Shown here one piece after another: positions 10,294 through 22,735 of a stretch of DNA of 64,000 nt. Position 1 is the stretch's first letter. Each line of letters starts with the position of its first letter. The stretch lies in assembly GCA_905250025.1 (NCBI GenBank), contig CAJNOJ010000006.1, positions 372,001 to 436,000 on the forward strand. Direction: 5' to 3'. The stretch is from Adineta ricciae. Its lineage: Eukaryota; Rotifera; Eurotatoria; Adinetida; Adinetidae. The notes beneath the pieces are model-generated. The model was not told the DNA's origin, did no database searches, and was given only the letters and a program-made list of their open reading frames with translations. A program made the position numbers and the translations under genes.

Positions 10294-10762
10294 TTTTACG
10301 TGTAGATATAATGTTATTCGATAATATAAACACCGATATTGAATAAAAATCGAAGAGGATATTCACGGGTTTGTCTTGATTATCAAGAATTATTTAAAAC
10401 AACATCCTAAAGTATCGAATAAAACAAAATATAGACTATTCGTCAGGCATTTCTAGTATTAAAACTGAAAAATAATCGACGGTAATTAACATAAGGACAA
10501 GCATAGTAGCAAGCCGGGCACGTAGAGGCAAAAAATACGTGTCTGAGTTATAAAGTATCAGAGCAAATCACTCGTCCGTAGCCTGACGAACAAGAAAAAA
10601 TGATATGCTATAATTTTAGAGAAGCACGATAAAAGCATGTCGGATAAGAATGGCAAGTTTAAATGCAATGACTTCGTAGTTTTCTCTTTATTTATATAAA
10701 AAAAAACAAGCGAGACTAGAAATATTTGACGTAAAATTTTTTTCAAAAGAAGCGAAAGTTTA
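10294..10762. other. Intergenic, AT-rich
   Basis: About 470 bases between the Pro/Asn repeat gene start and the TMEM41A-like stop, both minus strand. The TTTATT on the plus strand near 10688 could be the polyadenylation signal of the TMEM41A-like transcript. No gene is seen. Confidence 0.4.
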
Positions 10763-12028
10763 TTATATCACTGTCTGTGGAATTTTTCGTCGAACACGAG
10801 CTACGATTAAACCAGTACAACCAGCAACAGTAGCAATCAGACAGAGTGTTAATAATGTTCGCCGTGTGAATAAATCGTCAAAACTGTTTAATTGAGAAAG
10901 AAATGAGCCGGTTTGAACGGTAATGAAAGTATAAGGAGCCATGCCTAGAAGAAGATTTTTCATCGTAAAAACTAAAATTTCAGTGGAATTCATTTACCTA
11001 ACAAAATCGAAAAGAAAAATATCTTCTTCGGAACATTTAATAATGGACATGTCATGGTTATAAGCGCATTCGGGCTCATAGGCACCATTCGCATAAAAAG
11101 TAGGACGAAGAAAAGGTTATCGCGACCGGCTTCTACCTAATGAGTAAGAAAGAGTGACTAATATGCAAATACGTTCACAAATAGCTTTTACTTTTTTCTG
11201 TAATAAAATAATTCGTTTGTGGCAATATTGTACAACTAATTTCCGAGCAAAATTAGCAACAATTAAATAACAAAATAGGGCACCGGTCGCTGTTAACAAA
11301 CAGCAAAGAGGAAAACCAATCCACGTGCCGAACAAAGCACCGCCAAGTAAATTCTGTAAAAAACAAAAGAACAATGTCAAAAATGATTATAGAAAGAGAA
11401 AGTTCCAACGACAATACCAATATCGCTGAGCCTGGTAATGAGAATGCTTGCTTATACAGGTATGCTGAACAATAGAGTAGTAAGAGATAAGCCAGATGAT
11501 TTTCACGATAATGTTGCAATGTATTCGATAAGTTTTTCAAGGCTTCGATACTTCGTGGAAAATGCAGAGTCATTCTAAAAGATCTTTGATATGATATAAA
11601 TGCAAAGGAATATTGCTTATCTTTCTGTCAATCATCACTCAATATTCAATATCGTAACTAATTTCAAGAGCAAAACCGCGTGCACATATGAGTGAACATT
11701 GAACGCTCGTTTACCTGTCAGCTTCGGTGTTTAGTGGTGGAGCATTTGTCGATAAAATATACATGTAAAAAGTAGCTAGTGCAAATATTATTGGAATGAA
11801 CCAAACTGTCGATGAGCTGTCTGAAAAATCAAAAATAGATTCAGTTGATCTCTATAGGTAACGAAATTTGGCTTTACTCATGAAACCAAATGGTGATTTC
11901 GTTGATGACGACGAAGGCGATGATGATGATATTGTTGTTGATGATGAAACAGATGCTGAATCAATTCCAATCGATGTTTGCCTTGGAATTAATTCCATTT
12001 CAAGTTCCGATTCATGTTGTTGCCTCAT
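10763..12028 (-). CDS. TMEM41A: TMEM41A-like VTT-domain ER membrane protein
   Basis: Six exons on the minus strand. The first begins at ATG 12028 (MRQQHESELEMELIPRQTS, cytosolic, Ser-rich). Next come a membrane segment (TVWFIPIIFALATFYMYIL), then LHFPRSIEALKNLS, the VTT signature LPGSAILNLLGGALFGTW, FLLFMRMVPMSPNAL-like sequence (LLFMRMVPMSPNALITM) and GMAPYTFITVQTGSFLSQL. The order LPGS, GALFG, F.R..P..PN and G..P..F...Q.G is diagnostic of the VTT/DedA superfamily, and the details agree better with TMEM41A than TMEM41B. TMEM41 proteins sit in the ER, and TMEM41B is a phospholipid scramblase needed for autophagosome growth; the same activity is inferred here. The C-terminus RVRRKIPQTVI is basic. 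Assignment to the A paralogue is moderate, to the superfamily firm. Confidence 0.88.
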
Positions 12029-12512
12029 TGTTCACTAATATGAAAATAGACTTGTGCAGTTAATTATCGTGAGTTTTCACTTCTTCATCTAGATAAATAC
12101 TAAAACAAGAAAAATGAGTCTGTGCATTCTTTCCAATATATTTATTTTATATAAATGCCATATGTTATATGTCGTTTTTCCTTAAACATGTCTAGAATAT
12201 ATGTCTTGTTCTATTGCACACAGTAAGATAGTGTAGATGTAGATATTCCTATCACTGTTTTGTATAAAATAGAGAAAAAAAAGGAAATAGAATGAGAGAC
12301 GAGAACAAAACATGCAAGAAAAGGCAAAATATCTGAACTTTGTTTTCTGTTGTGTTGGTTTTGTTTTTTTTGAAAAATTCGCGCAGAAATGTTGACCAGA
12401 CAAAACGACAAGGAACGAAAGAAAGAAAGGAAGAGAGAGACAGAAAAACAGAAGAGAGACATCTGACATAAACTGTTTTCTTTTTTTCGTTCGAAGAATA
12501 TATGTATATATG
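12029..12512. other. Intergenic, pyrimidine/purine-skewed
   Basis: About 480 bases between two minus-strand genes. The minus strand is T/C-rich and gives long open frames full of Phe, Ser and Leu (for example around 12211-12462), but these have no family resemblance and are best read as the 3' UTR of the Ser/Gln-rich gene upstream. Confidence 0.4.
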
Positions 12513-13773
12513 TTACAAATCGAGAATAGGAAGATTATCTTCCGGAGAGTAAAAAGGAAGAGTAGACGTGGCTGTTGGCAGACCATTTGATGGCGAATAG
12601 TTTGTCATAGGATGAGAAGATGTAGAGATTTGTGAGGGCGGCGCTAGTGCTGACTGTTGTTGTTGTTGATAGAACGATGATGATGTTTGATAAGAATAAT
12701 TTTGAATACCATAGATATTTGAGCGTTGTTGGGATTGATGATGATTATATCCTGATACGGTAGCTGGATGAGTCGGTGGATAACACATTGTTTGATAGTA
12801 GGAATTCTAAACAGATCAAAATTCGTGCATTCTATGGTGAAAATTTGGCGATAGAATGAATGAACCTACCGGATCAGTAGAAGTATCACTTTCAGAAGAG
12901 ATCTGTGATTGTTGGTAATATTGTCTCGTTGAATTATCAGTGTTATTGTTAGTATTGTACGGAAAATTAGAATACGATGAGGATGAGGATGTTGTCGTTG
13001 CTGTTTGCTGTTGATTGTACATGATTCTTTGTTGATGTTGAACTGCCATTTGTTTCAATGTTTGTGCAGCAGCACTTGTTGGTGGTCGATTGGAAATCGG
13101 CATTGAATGTGGACTGTAATGAATTGTACTTGAACCGCGCGGCATTGAATTTCGCCGTCGATCTGATGCTAGTGTTGACGAGGTTTGCGATGGTAAAGAT
13201 AATGATGAATGTCGTTTAGAAATTGAATCGTGTTCTTGACTTGATGAAGTAGAAGATGAAGAGGGTAGATCATCAAATGTCGATAAAAATAAATAATCAT
13301 CCGTTTTCTGTTTGATTCCATTGAGAAATTCATCGAATAAATCGCGATCAGCCGGTGTGATATCCTGTACAACACGTTGGAAGTCAGCTTCACTCAATAG
13401 ATCATTGTTGGAAAGTTTTAATTGCGGCTTCGGAGTTGACTTGATATTTATTGTTGAGCTAACTGTTATATCACTTGTTGTCGATTGTTGAATATTGAAT
13501 TCTTGAATAATTTTCGTCGTCTGTTGGTAATTACTTAATGAATTTGTGTAATTGTTTTTGTTTAGATTATTGTTCGATTGTGGTGAACGGCAACAGAATG
13601 ATTTTGTGCTCTGATCGTGTTCGATATCGAACGAATAGAAATGTTCGCTGTCGTCATTTGTGCCTAATTTTCGTTTGGGTGGATGCGATGAAGCCTAAAA
13701 ATAAAACGCAGAATAATAATGTACAAACAAAACCATCGCGATTTGCGATAATCACCTGTTCTATCGATTCCAT
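12513..13773 (-). CDS. Ser/Gln-rich nuclear-type protein, possibly mastermind-like coactivator
   Basis: Three exons, 13773-13756, 13694-12870 and 12806-12513, join in phase and give about 378 residues rich in Ser, Gln, Asn and Tyr. Visible landmarks are a basic SHPPKRKLG near the N-terminus, an acidic helix-like ADRDLFDEFLNGIKQKTDDY, the short motif AAAQTLKQMAVQHQQR, and an acidic hydrophobic end SPEDNLPILDL. The QTLKQMA motif and overall composition recall mastermind-like Notch coactivators (MAML). The defining N-terminal Notch/CSL-binding helix is not seen, however, and could lie in an unrecognised upstream exon. The intron between exons 1 and 2 is 61 bp. A MAML assignment is tentative; an unrelated disordered transcription cofactor is equally possible. 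The ATG at 13773 is the first in frame. Confidence 0.55.
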
Positions 13774-15768
13774 ATTTATACAGAATAAAGAAGAAAAAAA
13801 AACTAGTAGATGTATAATATTACTATTATTATCTCTTGTTTTTATTTCCTTATTTCCATTTCGAGGGCATGAATACGTGCCGAAACTAATAAAATGAACT
13901 TACCAATAGCCTAGCTAATGATGCAAGGTCATTGGTCCCAGAAACTCTATACATTTATTTATTCAAAATAACTCTTATATAAACAAAAGAGAATTCCAAT
14001 ATCATAGAGATACGATTAGCCGATCAGCGTCACCATTTTGTCGAAGTGACAGCTGTAGTTGTGATTATCTTGAAGAATATATACGTGTGTTCTGTTCTTG
14101 CGATAATGCCCAATGATCAACAATAGTCAGAACAGTGTGCCCGATCGATATATATGTGCAAGGGTTCTTTGCTCGTTCGTATTACCTTTTCTCTTTTTTT
14201 TTTCTCTTTTCTTTTCTCTGCCCGTTCATTTTTACTCGTCGTTCGTTGTTCACGTCAAAGTGGCCTTGGAGCTGCTCAAATATATACATACGCAAAGAGG
14301 GGGAAAAAGAGTATAAGCAGTCTTCTCTTTCCTTTCCATTCCTCTCTTTTTTTCGCGTAACAGTTCAATCGTATATGTATGCTTGCGCGCGATCAATGAA
14401 TGGATATAACATCGCATATAAACATACGCTCGCATACATACATACACACATTACCAAGAGAGAAAGAGAAGCAAAGTTGAGGCCAGAATAAAAACTTGTT
14501 CTAATTTCTTTCTCTCCTTCCCTTCTTTTGTATTCTCTAGCAAGAATAATGACCACAATCTTTCATTGTTTCTTCTCTTTCTGGCAGATTAGTAGAACAA
14601 AAGAAGAAGAAAAAAAAACATCGAAGAAAAGAAGAATGACACAGTTCTATGAGAAGAATGAAACTGAGTCAGTGCTTTTCGTACACATCGAAGACTAATA
14701 TTGTCGTCTGTGGTGTACCTTCATTACTCGGCATAGACATCGAGTCTTCATGTAAATGTCAGACTAATCTACTTCGTTTTAAGTCACATGATTATGTAAA
14801 ATACAGACATAGGAAAGGAAAATGTTGCGTTTTTGTAAATCTATCGCGAGAGTAATCGTTTTGTACGAACAATCAAACTAGTCTGTTTTTTCTTCGATCG
14901 ACGATGTTGATAAAAAGAAAACAGGTTAACAGTTTTTTAAAAGAACCAAAAAGTTCTACAAGGTCACGAATACAATACTCAAGTGTACATTTCATTTTGC
15001 GATTTTGTATTGAAATAGAATTACGCACAAGTTCATATCGCAAAAAAAAAGAAAGAAACTCTATATTGAAAGTATACTAGGCGACTGAAACTTACCTCGA
15101 AAGTATACATGTCTCGGTGGAAACTGAATGTTTATTGTCAATATCCGCTGTTCGACCAACTAAATGCACATATTTCTTGCAGAATTCAATTAAGATTGTG
15201 TAGATGCTAACCGTTTAGCGGTGATACATGTTCCACTTCGTTGCACTTGTCGAGGAGACAAAAATCGACAAATAACAATCATTCTGTTACACTTGCAATT
15301 CGATAAAACCTTGGAATTTTCCGTGTGACATGAACGATATGATGAAATCTGCATGATAGCTGAAAAAAAGAAGGTTTAGTGTTAGATTGAAAGCATCGTA
15401 TTTGAAGAAATGTGATGTGTGATCATCTTCGTCCTTAGAAATTCTTTTCCCTTTCGCCTGCCTGCCTGCCTATCAAAATACAAGTGAAGATGATTGGTTC
15501 CTTTCATTCTCCATTAGACAGTTGTAAAACCGTCTTAGCGCTCTCTATCTACTCATACAAAAACGAACGATTATTAATGAAATAAAAATTTTGAAACAAA
15601 AATAAATACATTCCTTAACAGTCGAGATTGCTAAGAACTCGAAGAATGTTCGAGTTACTTTCTCCTTAGCAACCAAACACAATCATAACTTATAATGGTA
15701 ACCATTCTCCAAAACTCTCGATTCATTCTTTTCCAATCAATCTCTCGTCATCGTTCTATTAAACAACC
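13774..15768. other. Two-kilobase divergent intergenic region
   Basis: This separates the minus-strand Ser/Gln-rich gene from plus-strand DNAAF1. It holds T/C-rich tracts (14160-14230, 14320-14350, 14500-14580), dinucleotide-like TA/CA runs (14420-14450) and no convincing conserved coding sequence. On the minus strand a good donor (CGAG|GTAAGT, near 15096) ends a stretch with no long conserved frame, so it may be a 5' UTR exon of the Ser/Gln-rich gene. CCTGCCTGCCTGCC near 15458-15473 is a short tetranucleotide repeat. Confidence 0.4.
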
Positions 15769-17556
15769 ATGCCCGAAGAACTAACCGAATCAACTGTTGA
15801 CAATATGCTTGTTCCAGCCATTTTGACACCATCGTCATTGACTAACACCGAACATATACCTGTTAAACGTGATGAAACACGCTATCCTCGAATGACCAAA
15901 GAGTTCATTAAGAAACATTGCAAAGAACATAAACTATATCAAACACCTTATTTAAACGATGTTCTTTATTTGCATTTCAAAGGATTTGGTCGGATTGAGA
16001 ATTTAGAAGAATATGTTGGATTGAAGTGTCTCTGGTTAGAATCTAATGGCATTCAACGTATCGAAAATCTTGATCATCAATTGGAACTACGTTGTCTTTA
16101 TTTACACCAAAATTTAGTCAGTCGGATCGAAAATTTGGATCATTTACAACATTTAGACACGATTAATTTATCGAATAACTACATAACTAAAATTGAAAAT
16201 CTTTGTAAGATCTCTGAGACATAGTTGTACTCGTCATATTCTCTTTACTTTTTCTAGCAATGCTACCCAAATTGAATTCGTTGTATCTATCGCATAATAA
16301 GCTTGAAAGTGTGGAAGATATTGAACATTTGAAAGAATGTAAAACATTGAGTGTTGTCGATTTGTCACACAATGCTATTGATGATCCAGATGCTGTGGAA
16401 GTTTTCAGTCAAATGGCTAATATCGTAAGTTCGGATGACGATTTCTATTTCGTCTACGCTCGTTTCGTTCTCATAGCGTGTCATCAATTTGATGGGCAAT
16501 TCATTATTGAAAAATGTAAAAGATTATCGACGAACAATGACACTTGGATGTGTATGTACTTCTCATTAGATATAAGATTTCATTCGAATGTTCGTCTAGG
16601 TGAATTTAACTTATCTTGATGATCGTCCAGTCTTTCCAAGAGACCGAGCATGTGCAAATGCATGGTGAGATTCATTTTTTATTTTGAAGTCAGTCCAATT
16701 CCAGTTCTAAATAGGGCTCAAGGCGGCCGAGAAGCTGAACGTGAAGAGCGGCAATTATGGGAAACGCCCGAACGTAAACGCAGCACGAAGCCTGTTGGTG
16801 GTAAATTATATTATTGAGTTATTTTACAAAGAGTAACATATCTATGTTGTTTTCTTGTAGATGTGATGTACATACGTCGACACTTTCTGGGTGATCGCGG
16901 TGAGAGTGAAGTCGATATCGAACAAAGTGAGAAGGAATTACGGGGCGAAACGGATGTGGTCGGTGAGGAAAACGCTGAAGAACCGCCGCCATTGGAAGAT
17001 ATCAGTGAACCGGAATCAGAAAACGAGAATGAAGATGAAAACAACAATGACATTCAACCAGAGAAAGAGAAAGACGAAACTAGTATCAATGATGTATCCA
17101 CTGAAAAGCCGAAAGAAAATGATATTGGTAAATTTTGACCTGCAAAATCATTTTCTAGCTCCAATAACATCTGGAATCCATTTTTATTTCTCAGATATTC
17201 CATTCATTCGGCCACCATTACAAAATATCGAGAGTCGAGAGTCATTTGATACGATATTCGGTGCATCTCAAAGTATGCACTTTTCTATTCCTTTCTTTCT
17301 TTTCACGGTAGATCATTCTGTTATAGAATCAAGCACTAATGCAAGTGAAAAACCAGTAAGATTGAAAATAGTCGACATGGACGATATCGATGAAGATGAA
17401 GCATCAATCAGTAAGTTAAAGAACAAACTGTTTCCTTCCTTTAGACATTCTTCTTTCTTAGAACCACACGATGATCAACCAATGGAATCGAACCTACCCT
17501 CATCATCCGCAACGACAACGACGACGACGACACGAAAATTGATTGAAGAATTATAA
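15769..17556 (+). CDS. DNAAF1: Dynein axonemal assembly factor 1 (LRRC50)
   Basis: A multi-exon gene; exons 15769-16204, 16258-16424, 16477-16551, 16600-16664 and later ones join in phase to the stop at 17556. DNAAF1 is a cytoplasmic leucine-rich-repeat protein needed to preassemble ciliary dynein arms. The N-terminal [20 protein letters not shown], then repeats such as [34 protein letters not shown] and [17 protein letters not shown], and the LRR cap [20 protein letters not shown] followed by [18 protein letters not shown] are all characteristic. The 75-nt exon coding the cap is too short to show as an open frame by itself. The C-terminal part is acidic (Glu/Asp/Asn-rich) and weakly conserved, as in other animals, and ends in a Thr run before KLIEEL. 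Presence of this gene fits a ciliated animal. Confidence 0.95.
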
Positions 17557-18172
17557 TATCAATGTATACGCTCGCGTCTTTTTTTTGTTTCGAGATATTC
17601 AAATTTCAATAAATAATCTGTTTTTTTTCTCGTCTTCGCTGTTATCTTAATCTCAATTCTTGTTGCATTCTTTAATCGTAAGCGCAAGAGCGACATTCTT
17701 ACGTCTGCACAATAAAATTCGAAAATGATGATCCATTGGTCTTCGACTAGACAAAGACGTTGTTTACAAAAGTTCGAACGAGTCACACTGAGGTTCTATT
17801 CTCATATCGAGGTCGAAACCGAAACGAAAATAAACAAGTAAGAAACAGAATGACGAAACACGTTGAATCGAATTAGAGAAAATAAAATTCGAGCTGTAAA
17901 GAAGTGCATCGCATATCATACACATGTCTATATCGATAAACGAGAACCATTGGTTGGTATATTTGTCTGCCGGCAAGTATCTTTCTCTCTTGCCGACGAA
18001 AATAATCATTGCACGTCGAACAAAACATACTATTCATACAGTTATACATTACCATTTTAGATGACCATACTGCTTCTCTTTCACGAGCACTAAGAAGAAA
18101 AACTCTGACTACACAAGCGCATCTATCCTTGAATATTCGCATTGCATATAAATTGATAAAGAGAAGATAAGT
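17557..18172. other. Intergenic between DNAAF1 and PLK1
   Basis: About 615 bases. AATAAA at 17608-17613 is a good polyadenylation signal for DNAAF1. The rest is the PLK1 upstream region. Several short frames on both strands show no conserved features, and I see no RNA gene. Confidence 0.4.
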
Positions 18173-20597
18173 ATGGACACGACAAAAGATGAATTCAACA
18201 TTCCTAATGTTATCATGGATCCACGGACGCGCACCCAATATTCCAAAGGAAAATTTCTTGGAAAAGTTTGTTCATTGTTCTTTGTTCGCCTAGGGCCAAC
18301 GATTTCTTTCTTCTTTTTCAAGGGTGGTTTTGCTCGATGTTATGAATTGATCGATACTAATACTGGACAAACATTTGCTGGCAAAGTTGTACCTAAATCA
18401 ATGCTCGTTAAACCACATCAAAAGGAGAAGGTAAGCATGGCATTCTGTCGAGATGGAACTTGTTCATGGAATAGTTTTAGATGCAACAAGAAGTGACCAT
18501 TCATCAATCGCTTAATCATAAACATATTGTTCAATTTTTTTCATATTTCGAAGATGAAAATAATGTTTACATCATCCTTGAACTTTGTCGTCGACGCGTA
18601 AGAAAGGCTATTTGATGGATGAGCGAGGGAATGATTTGACTTTCGATTTAGTCATTGATGGAATTACATCGCCGACGTAAAACCGTAACTGAGCCTGAAA
18701 CACGCTATTTCGTTAAGCAAATTGTTGAAGCATGTATTTATTTACATGAAAAACGTATTATTCATCGAGATCTCAAATTGGGCAATTTATTTCTGAATGA
18801 TCAAATGGAAATCAAAATCGGTGATTTCGGTTTAGCAACACGAGTGGAAAGTGAAAGCGATCGAAAAAGGTACCGGCAACATTCGTTCATATTCTAAATC
18901 AGACTTCTTCTTTTTAAATACTAAATCATATCTTCTTTTGTTTATTTCAGAACACTCTGTGGAACTCCAAATTATAGTAAGTTTCCTAAACTTTCAGATG
19001 CTTCTTTTATACATTTCTGGTTCGCTATTTTAGTTGCACCTGAAGTGATCAATAAGAAAGGTCATAGTTATGAAGTTGACGTATGGAGTTTGGGTTGCAT
19101 TTTCTATACATTATTACTTGGTAAACCACCCTTCGAAACATCGTCGTTAAAAGATACATATTCAAAAATCCGTAAAAATGATTATTTAATACCAGAGAAT
19201 CGCATTAGTCGAGAGGTTGTTCTTCTTATTCAACGTTGTCTGAGACATGAACCGTATGATCGACCAACAATGCAGCAAATCTATATGGACCCGTTCTTTT
19301 CTGGCTTCACACCGGCAACGTTACCAACATCAGTTTGTACAGTTGCACCACGTTATTCAGTTATGGCACCATTAAATCAAGTTCAACAACAAACAATCAT
19401 CAATGCTAGTAAAACAATCAATCAAAATCCAATGACAGCATCTATGCAGCAACAACAACAGCAACAGCGTCGACCATTCACTGAACAACAGCAAAATGAA
19501 CAGGCATTGATAGCATCACGCCATCAACAAGTGGTCACTTTACCAACGCCCATTTTGATGAGCGAACGTCCGAACGATGTACATGGTGTTGGACGGCCTA
19601 TATCGGCAGCAGCACCGAATCAAACTGATATTGTTCTTTCGTCTCAAATGGCTCGACAACTAACTGGCCTTGATGGCGGTGGATTTGTTCAAGCCGGCGC
19701 AACCAACGAAGAGATAAACGATGATCTTCATCTAGCTGTCGATCTTCAAAGACAACTGGAACATTTGATACAAATGAAACCCAACGAAAAACTTGATAAA
19801 CGGGAAGATGAAGCCGAAGATCCAGCATCAGCACCTATGCTTTGGATATCCAAATGGGTCGATTATTCCGATAAATACGGTTTAGGTTATCAATTATGTG
19901 ATGATTCCGTCGGAGTATTGTTCAATGATTCGACACGATTAATTATGACAGCTGGTGGTGCTGAAAATCTTCAATATATTGATCGAGAAGGTTTCGAACA
20001 CTTGTGTACAATGAAAGATTATTCTGATCAATTGAAAAAGAAAGTTACTTTGCTTAAAGTAAATCATTGCTCATTGCGACGCAAGTTTATTATTTTCGTT
20101 TGTGTTTCTAGTATTTTACTTCGTATATGGATGAACATTTACTTAAGGTAGGCAAAGTTCGCTTAGAATTATGCATTTATCTTGGTTCGTTTCTTTCCAG
20201 GCCGGTGCTGCTCATGCTCCCAGACCAGGAGATGAACTTTCTCGACTTCCATTTGTCAAATCCTGGTTTCGCACACGTAATGCTATTGTTTTCTATCTCT
20301 CCAATGGAACATTACAGGTTTGCGCATAATCACCAGTGACACATGACCACAAATCATTGTTTTCTTTCTCTCTCTCTCTTGCAGATAAACTTCTTTCAAG
20401 ATCATACAAAAGTTATTTTATGCCCATTAATGAGTGCTGTGACCTACATAAACGAACATCGCGAAATTCGTACTTATCGTTTACCAGCCTTAGAACAATG
20501 CGGTTGTTCCAAACAATTGTTTACACGTATTAAGTACGCAAAAAGTATGATTGATCGCATTTTGGCTGCTAAAAGTAATCAAAATCGACTTCATTAA
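18173..20597 (+). CDS. PLK1: Polo-like kinase 1
   Basis: Nine exons (18173-18265, 18323-18430, 18481-18597, 18652-18869, 18951-18976, 19034-20058, 20112-20147, 20201-20317, 20385-20597) join in phase and give about 650 residues (human PLK1 603). It is a mitotic Ser/Thr kinase acting at centrosomes, kinetochores and the midbody. The kinase domain has the Gly-loop [16 protein letters not shown]-type Lys in [23 protein letters not shown], and the activation loop [13 protein letters not shown] with the activating Thr. The linker is Gln-rich (runs near 19446-19470). Polo-box 1 starts [18 protein letters not shown] and polo-box 2 contains [15 protein letters not shown], with the His and Lys that bind phosphopeptides. 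Everything needed for activity is present. The Gln-rich linker accounts for the added length. Confidence 0.97.
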
Positions 20598-22014
20598 AAT
20601 TCAACATAGAACCATTCTCCTTCCTTCTTTCTTTCTTCTATCTCTCACTCTCACATGTGCAATTTTCTTTATTTTTTTTGTGGCTTGTACTTACGCGGTT
20701 TGTATTTTTTCTCTCTTCTTTTCTCTATTAATTCAATTCAGTCGAATGAATATGTTCATCCCTTGAGCTTATATTTTCTTTCTCTCTTTCTTTCACTAGT
20801 TCTTATTGTTATTATTACTATTTGTATCTGTGTGTGTGCGCGCGCGCGTTTGTACGAGTCAGACAAACAGCATCAAAATAAACTTGGATTTTTCTTTATT
20901 TTCAACTCCAACAGCGCCCGAGAAGAGTGTAGACGAGGTAGCTGTTCTTTCTGCTTTTATGTCTATGTGTATCCACAGCAGACGGTGAGAGAGAAAACGA
21001 AGAAATTCAAATAAATGATTAATAAAAAAATAATTGAAAATAACGTAGAAAAGAAAAAGTATAAAATCTTATTAAAGCAACAGAAGACAAGTTTTGCTCG
21101 TCGTAGCCTTAAGACGCGCGCTTATCGTATATGTAAGAGTTCACGATCCTCCTCCTCGAGGAGCACTCAATCAAGTGTAGAAAAAACCATACATATTTTC
21201 TTGTTATATTCAAGTATAGACATCGATGTCTATAGAATGAAATATATTGATGATTTCTATTTGATATAACGAGGAGCGATGAATAGTGAAGAATAAACGC
21301 ATTTATAGTAGACGTTCGATGTCATAAAATGAGTCATAGAAAAAACGTGAGATGATCATACTATGAAATTTTTACAAAATAACCAGTCGGTGTTTGATTT
21401 ATCATTCTTCGGTCACAGTACATCGCTAATGTCACTTGCGATACGTAATTGACCTTAAACTTGCACAATAGTATCGTACAAAGTACATGTCAACAAATGA
21501 AAGTCATTTGGAGAGATTTGTTTATTATTATTTAACAAGAAAAAAAAATACAATTTCTATTGAAATTATAATTGTTCACCAATGAATGTACGCATCTAGT
21601 TGAATACAAAAGAAAGCATCGAAAATGAAAAAAAAAACAACGCTGAACCGTTTTATGCTCATGATGGAATGCTATCCAAGAAGAATCTACTTTTACTTAT
21701 AAAATCAATTTCTATACAAACACGCACAAAAGAAAATGAGAAACAAAAAACCTAATTGGCGAAACGATCACTGAACAGATCAACGTTTCTATTTGAAAAG
21801 CTTCTATCTATTTGTCTCGCTCTGCCAACTATCATTTAACGAAAAGAAAAAGAAAAGAAACAACGAATACATAAATGATATATGCTTTAAATCATATATA
21901 AAGATGAACGGTAGAACTAGTATGTATATATCGATGCTTAAAATGGCGAGTAAGGTAAAATCCATGTGTATATCACGTACAAGTTCACAGAATCAAATTT
22001 AAACAAAGCTCTTT
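20598..22014. other. Convergent intergenic region, PLK1 and HP1 3' UTRs
   Basis: The first 400 bases are T/C-rich with a (GT/GC)n stretch near 20835-20850, and look like the PLK1 3' UTR. AATAAA signals occur near 20877, 21012 and 21292. The remainder is AT-rich and on the minus side would be the HP1 3' UTR. Frames on either strand are low-complexity only, and no gene is supported. Confidence 0.4.
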
Positions 22015-22735
22015 CTACTTGTCTTGATTGATCGATGTATTTTCATCGGTATTTGCCCATGTTAGACGGTCTTCATAAAAACGAATTACATGTTGGGGAC
22101 TTTTGATATTCGCTGAAGAAGAAAAAAACAAGAGATTCTATGCGAGAAGAATGAAAAATGACATACCAATGCGAGCTGGGACCAATTCAGGTTTATCTGT
22201 AGCTTGCCATTTGATTCTAAATAGATGGAAAAATGATGAGATGAAACAAATAAAGCAAAGTTCATCGTACAGAAACATTAATTCACCGTAGACGTCGGTT
22301 GCTCCGAGAATTTTCTCAATTTCAAGTCCACGTCCATAACCAAATTCGTTGGCTCGTTTATTTCTCTTCGATGCATCGGATATCTCTTGTTGATGATCAA
22401 TACTTTCGCGTGCAGATCGTTTACTTGAATTGGATTGCGGTGATGATTCGTTTGGGGACTTTTTTGACTGGGCATTGACTCGTTTGTGATAATCAGCAAT
22501 CAATTCTGGACAATCAAGATTCATTTCAGGCTCCTAAATTAGAGAATATTAAACAAAAAATCAAACTATTGCCTCTTACCCATGTATTCTCCGATTCGTC
22601 GAAACCTTTCCATTTTAAAAAATAGTAAACTTCACCGTTGACAACTTTTCGGTCGATAATTCTTTCGACAATGAATTCCGTTTCGTCCAATGCATCAACG
22701 TCGACATCCACTAGATTTTCACCATGTTTTCCCAT
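22015..22735 (-). CDS. Heterochromatin protein 1 (chromobox) homolog
   Basis: Four exons: 22735 to about 22580, about 22544-22271, 22216-22167 and 22112-22015. The chromodomain reads [20 protein letters not shown], then [19 protein letters not shown], with the aromatic cage residues Tyr, Trp and Phe/Tyr in place for H3K9me binding. A Ser/Lys-rich hinge follows ([17 protein letters not shown]). The chromoshadow domain starts [20 protein letters not shown], continues [15 protein letters not shown] and ends [13 protein letters not shown]. The 50-nt exon 3 restores IKWQATDK and removes the apparent hydrophobic read-through between 22217 and 22270. HP1 dimerises by the chromoshadow domain and compacts heterochromatin in the nucleus. 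CBX1, CBX3 and CBX5 types cannot be told apart here, so no symbol is given. Confidence 0.95.

Noticed and set aside
12182..12586. Phe/Ser-rich minus-strand frame, membrane protein-like
   Set aside because: Produced by a T/C-rich strand in a likely 3' UTR; no conserved motif or splice support.
14113..14556. Several overlapping frames in both orientations
   Set aside because: Low-complexity pyrimidine and TA/CA-rich promoter region, mutually overlapping, no homology recognised.
20551..21269. Plus-strand frames with hydrophobic segments downstream of PLK1
   Set aside because: T/C-rich 3' UTR composition; no start context or family features.
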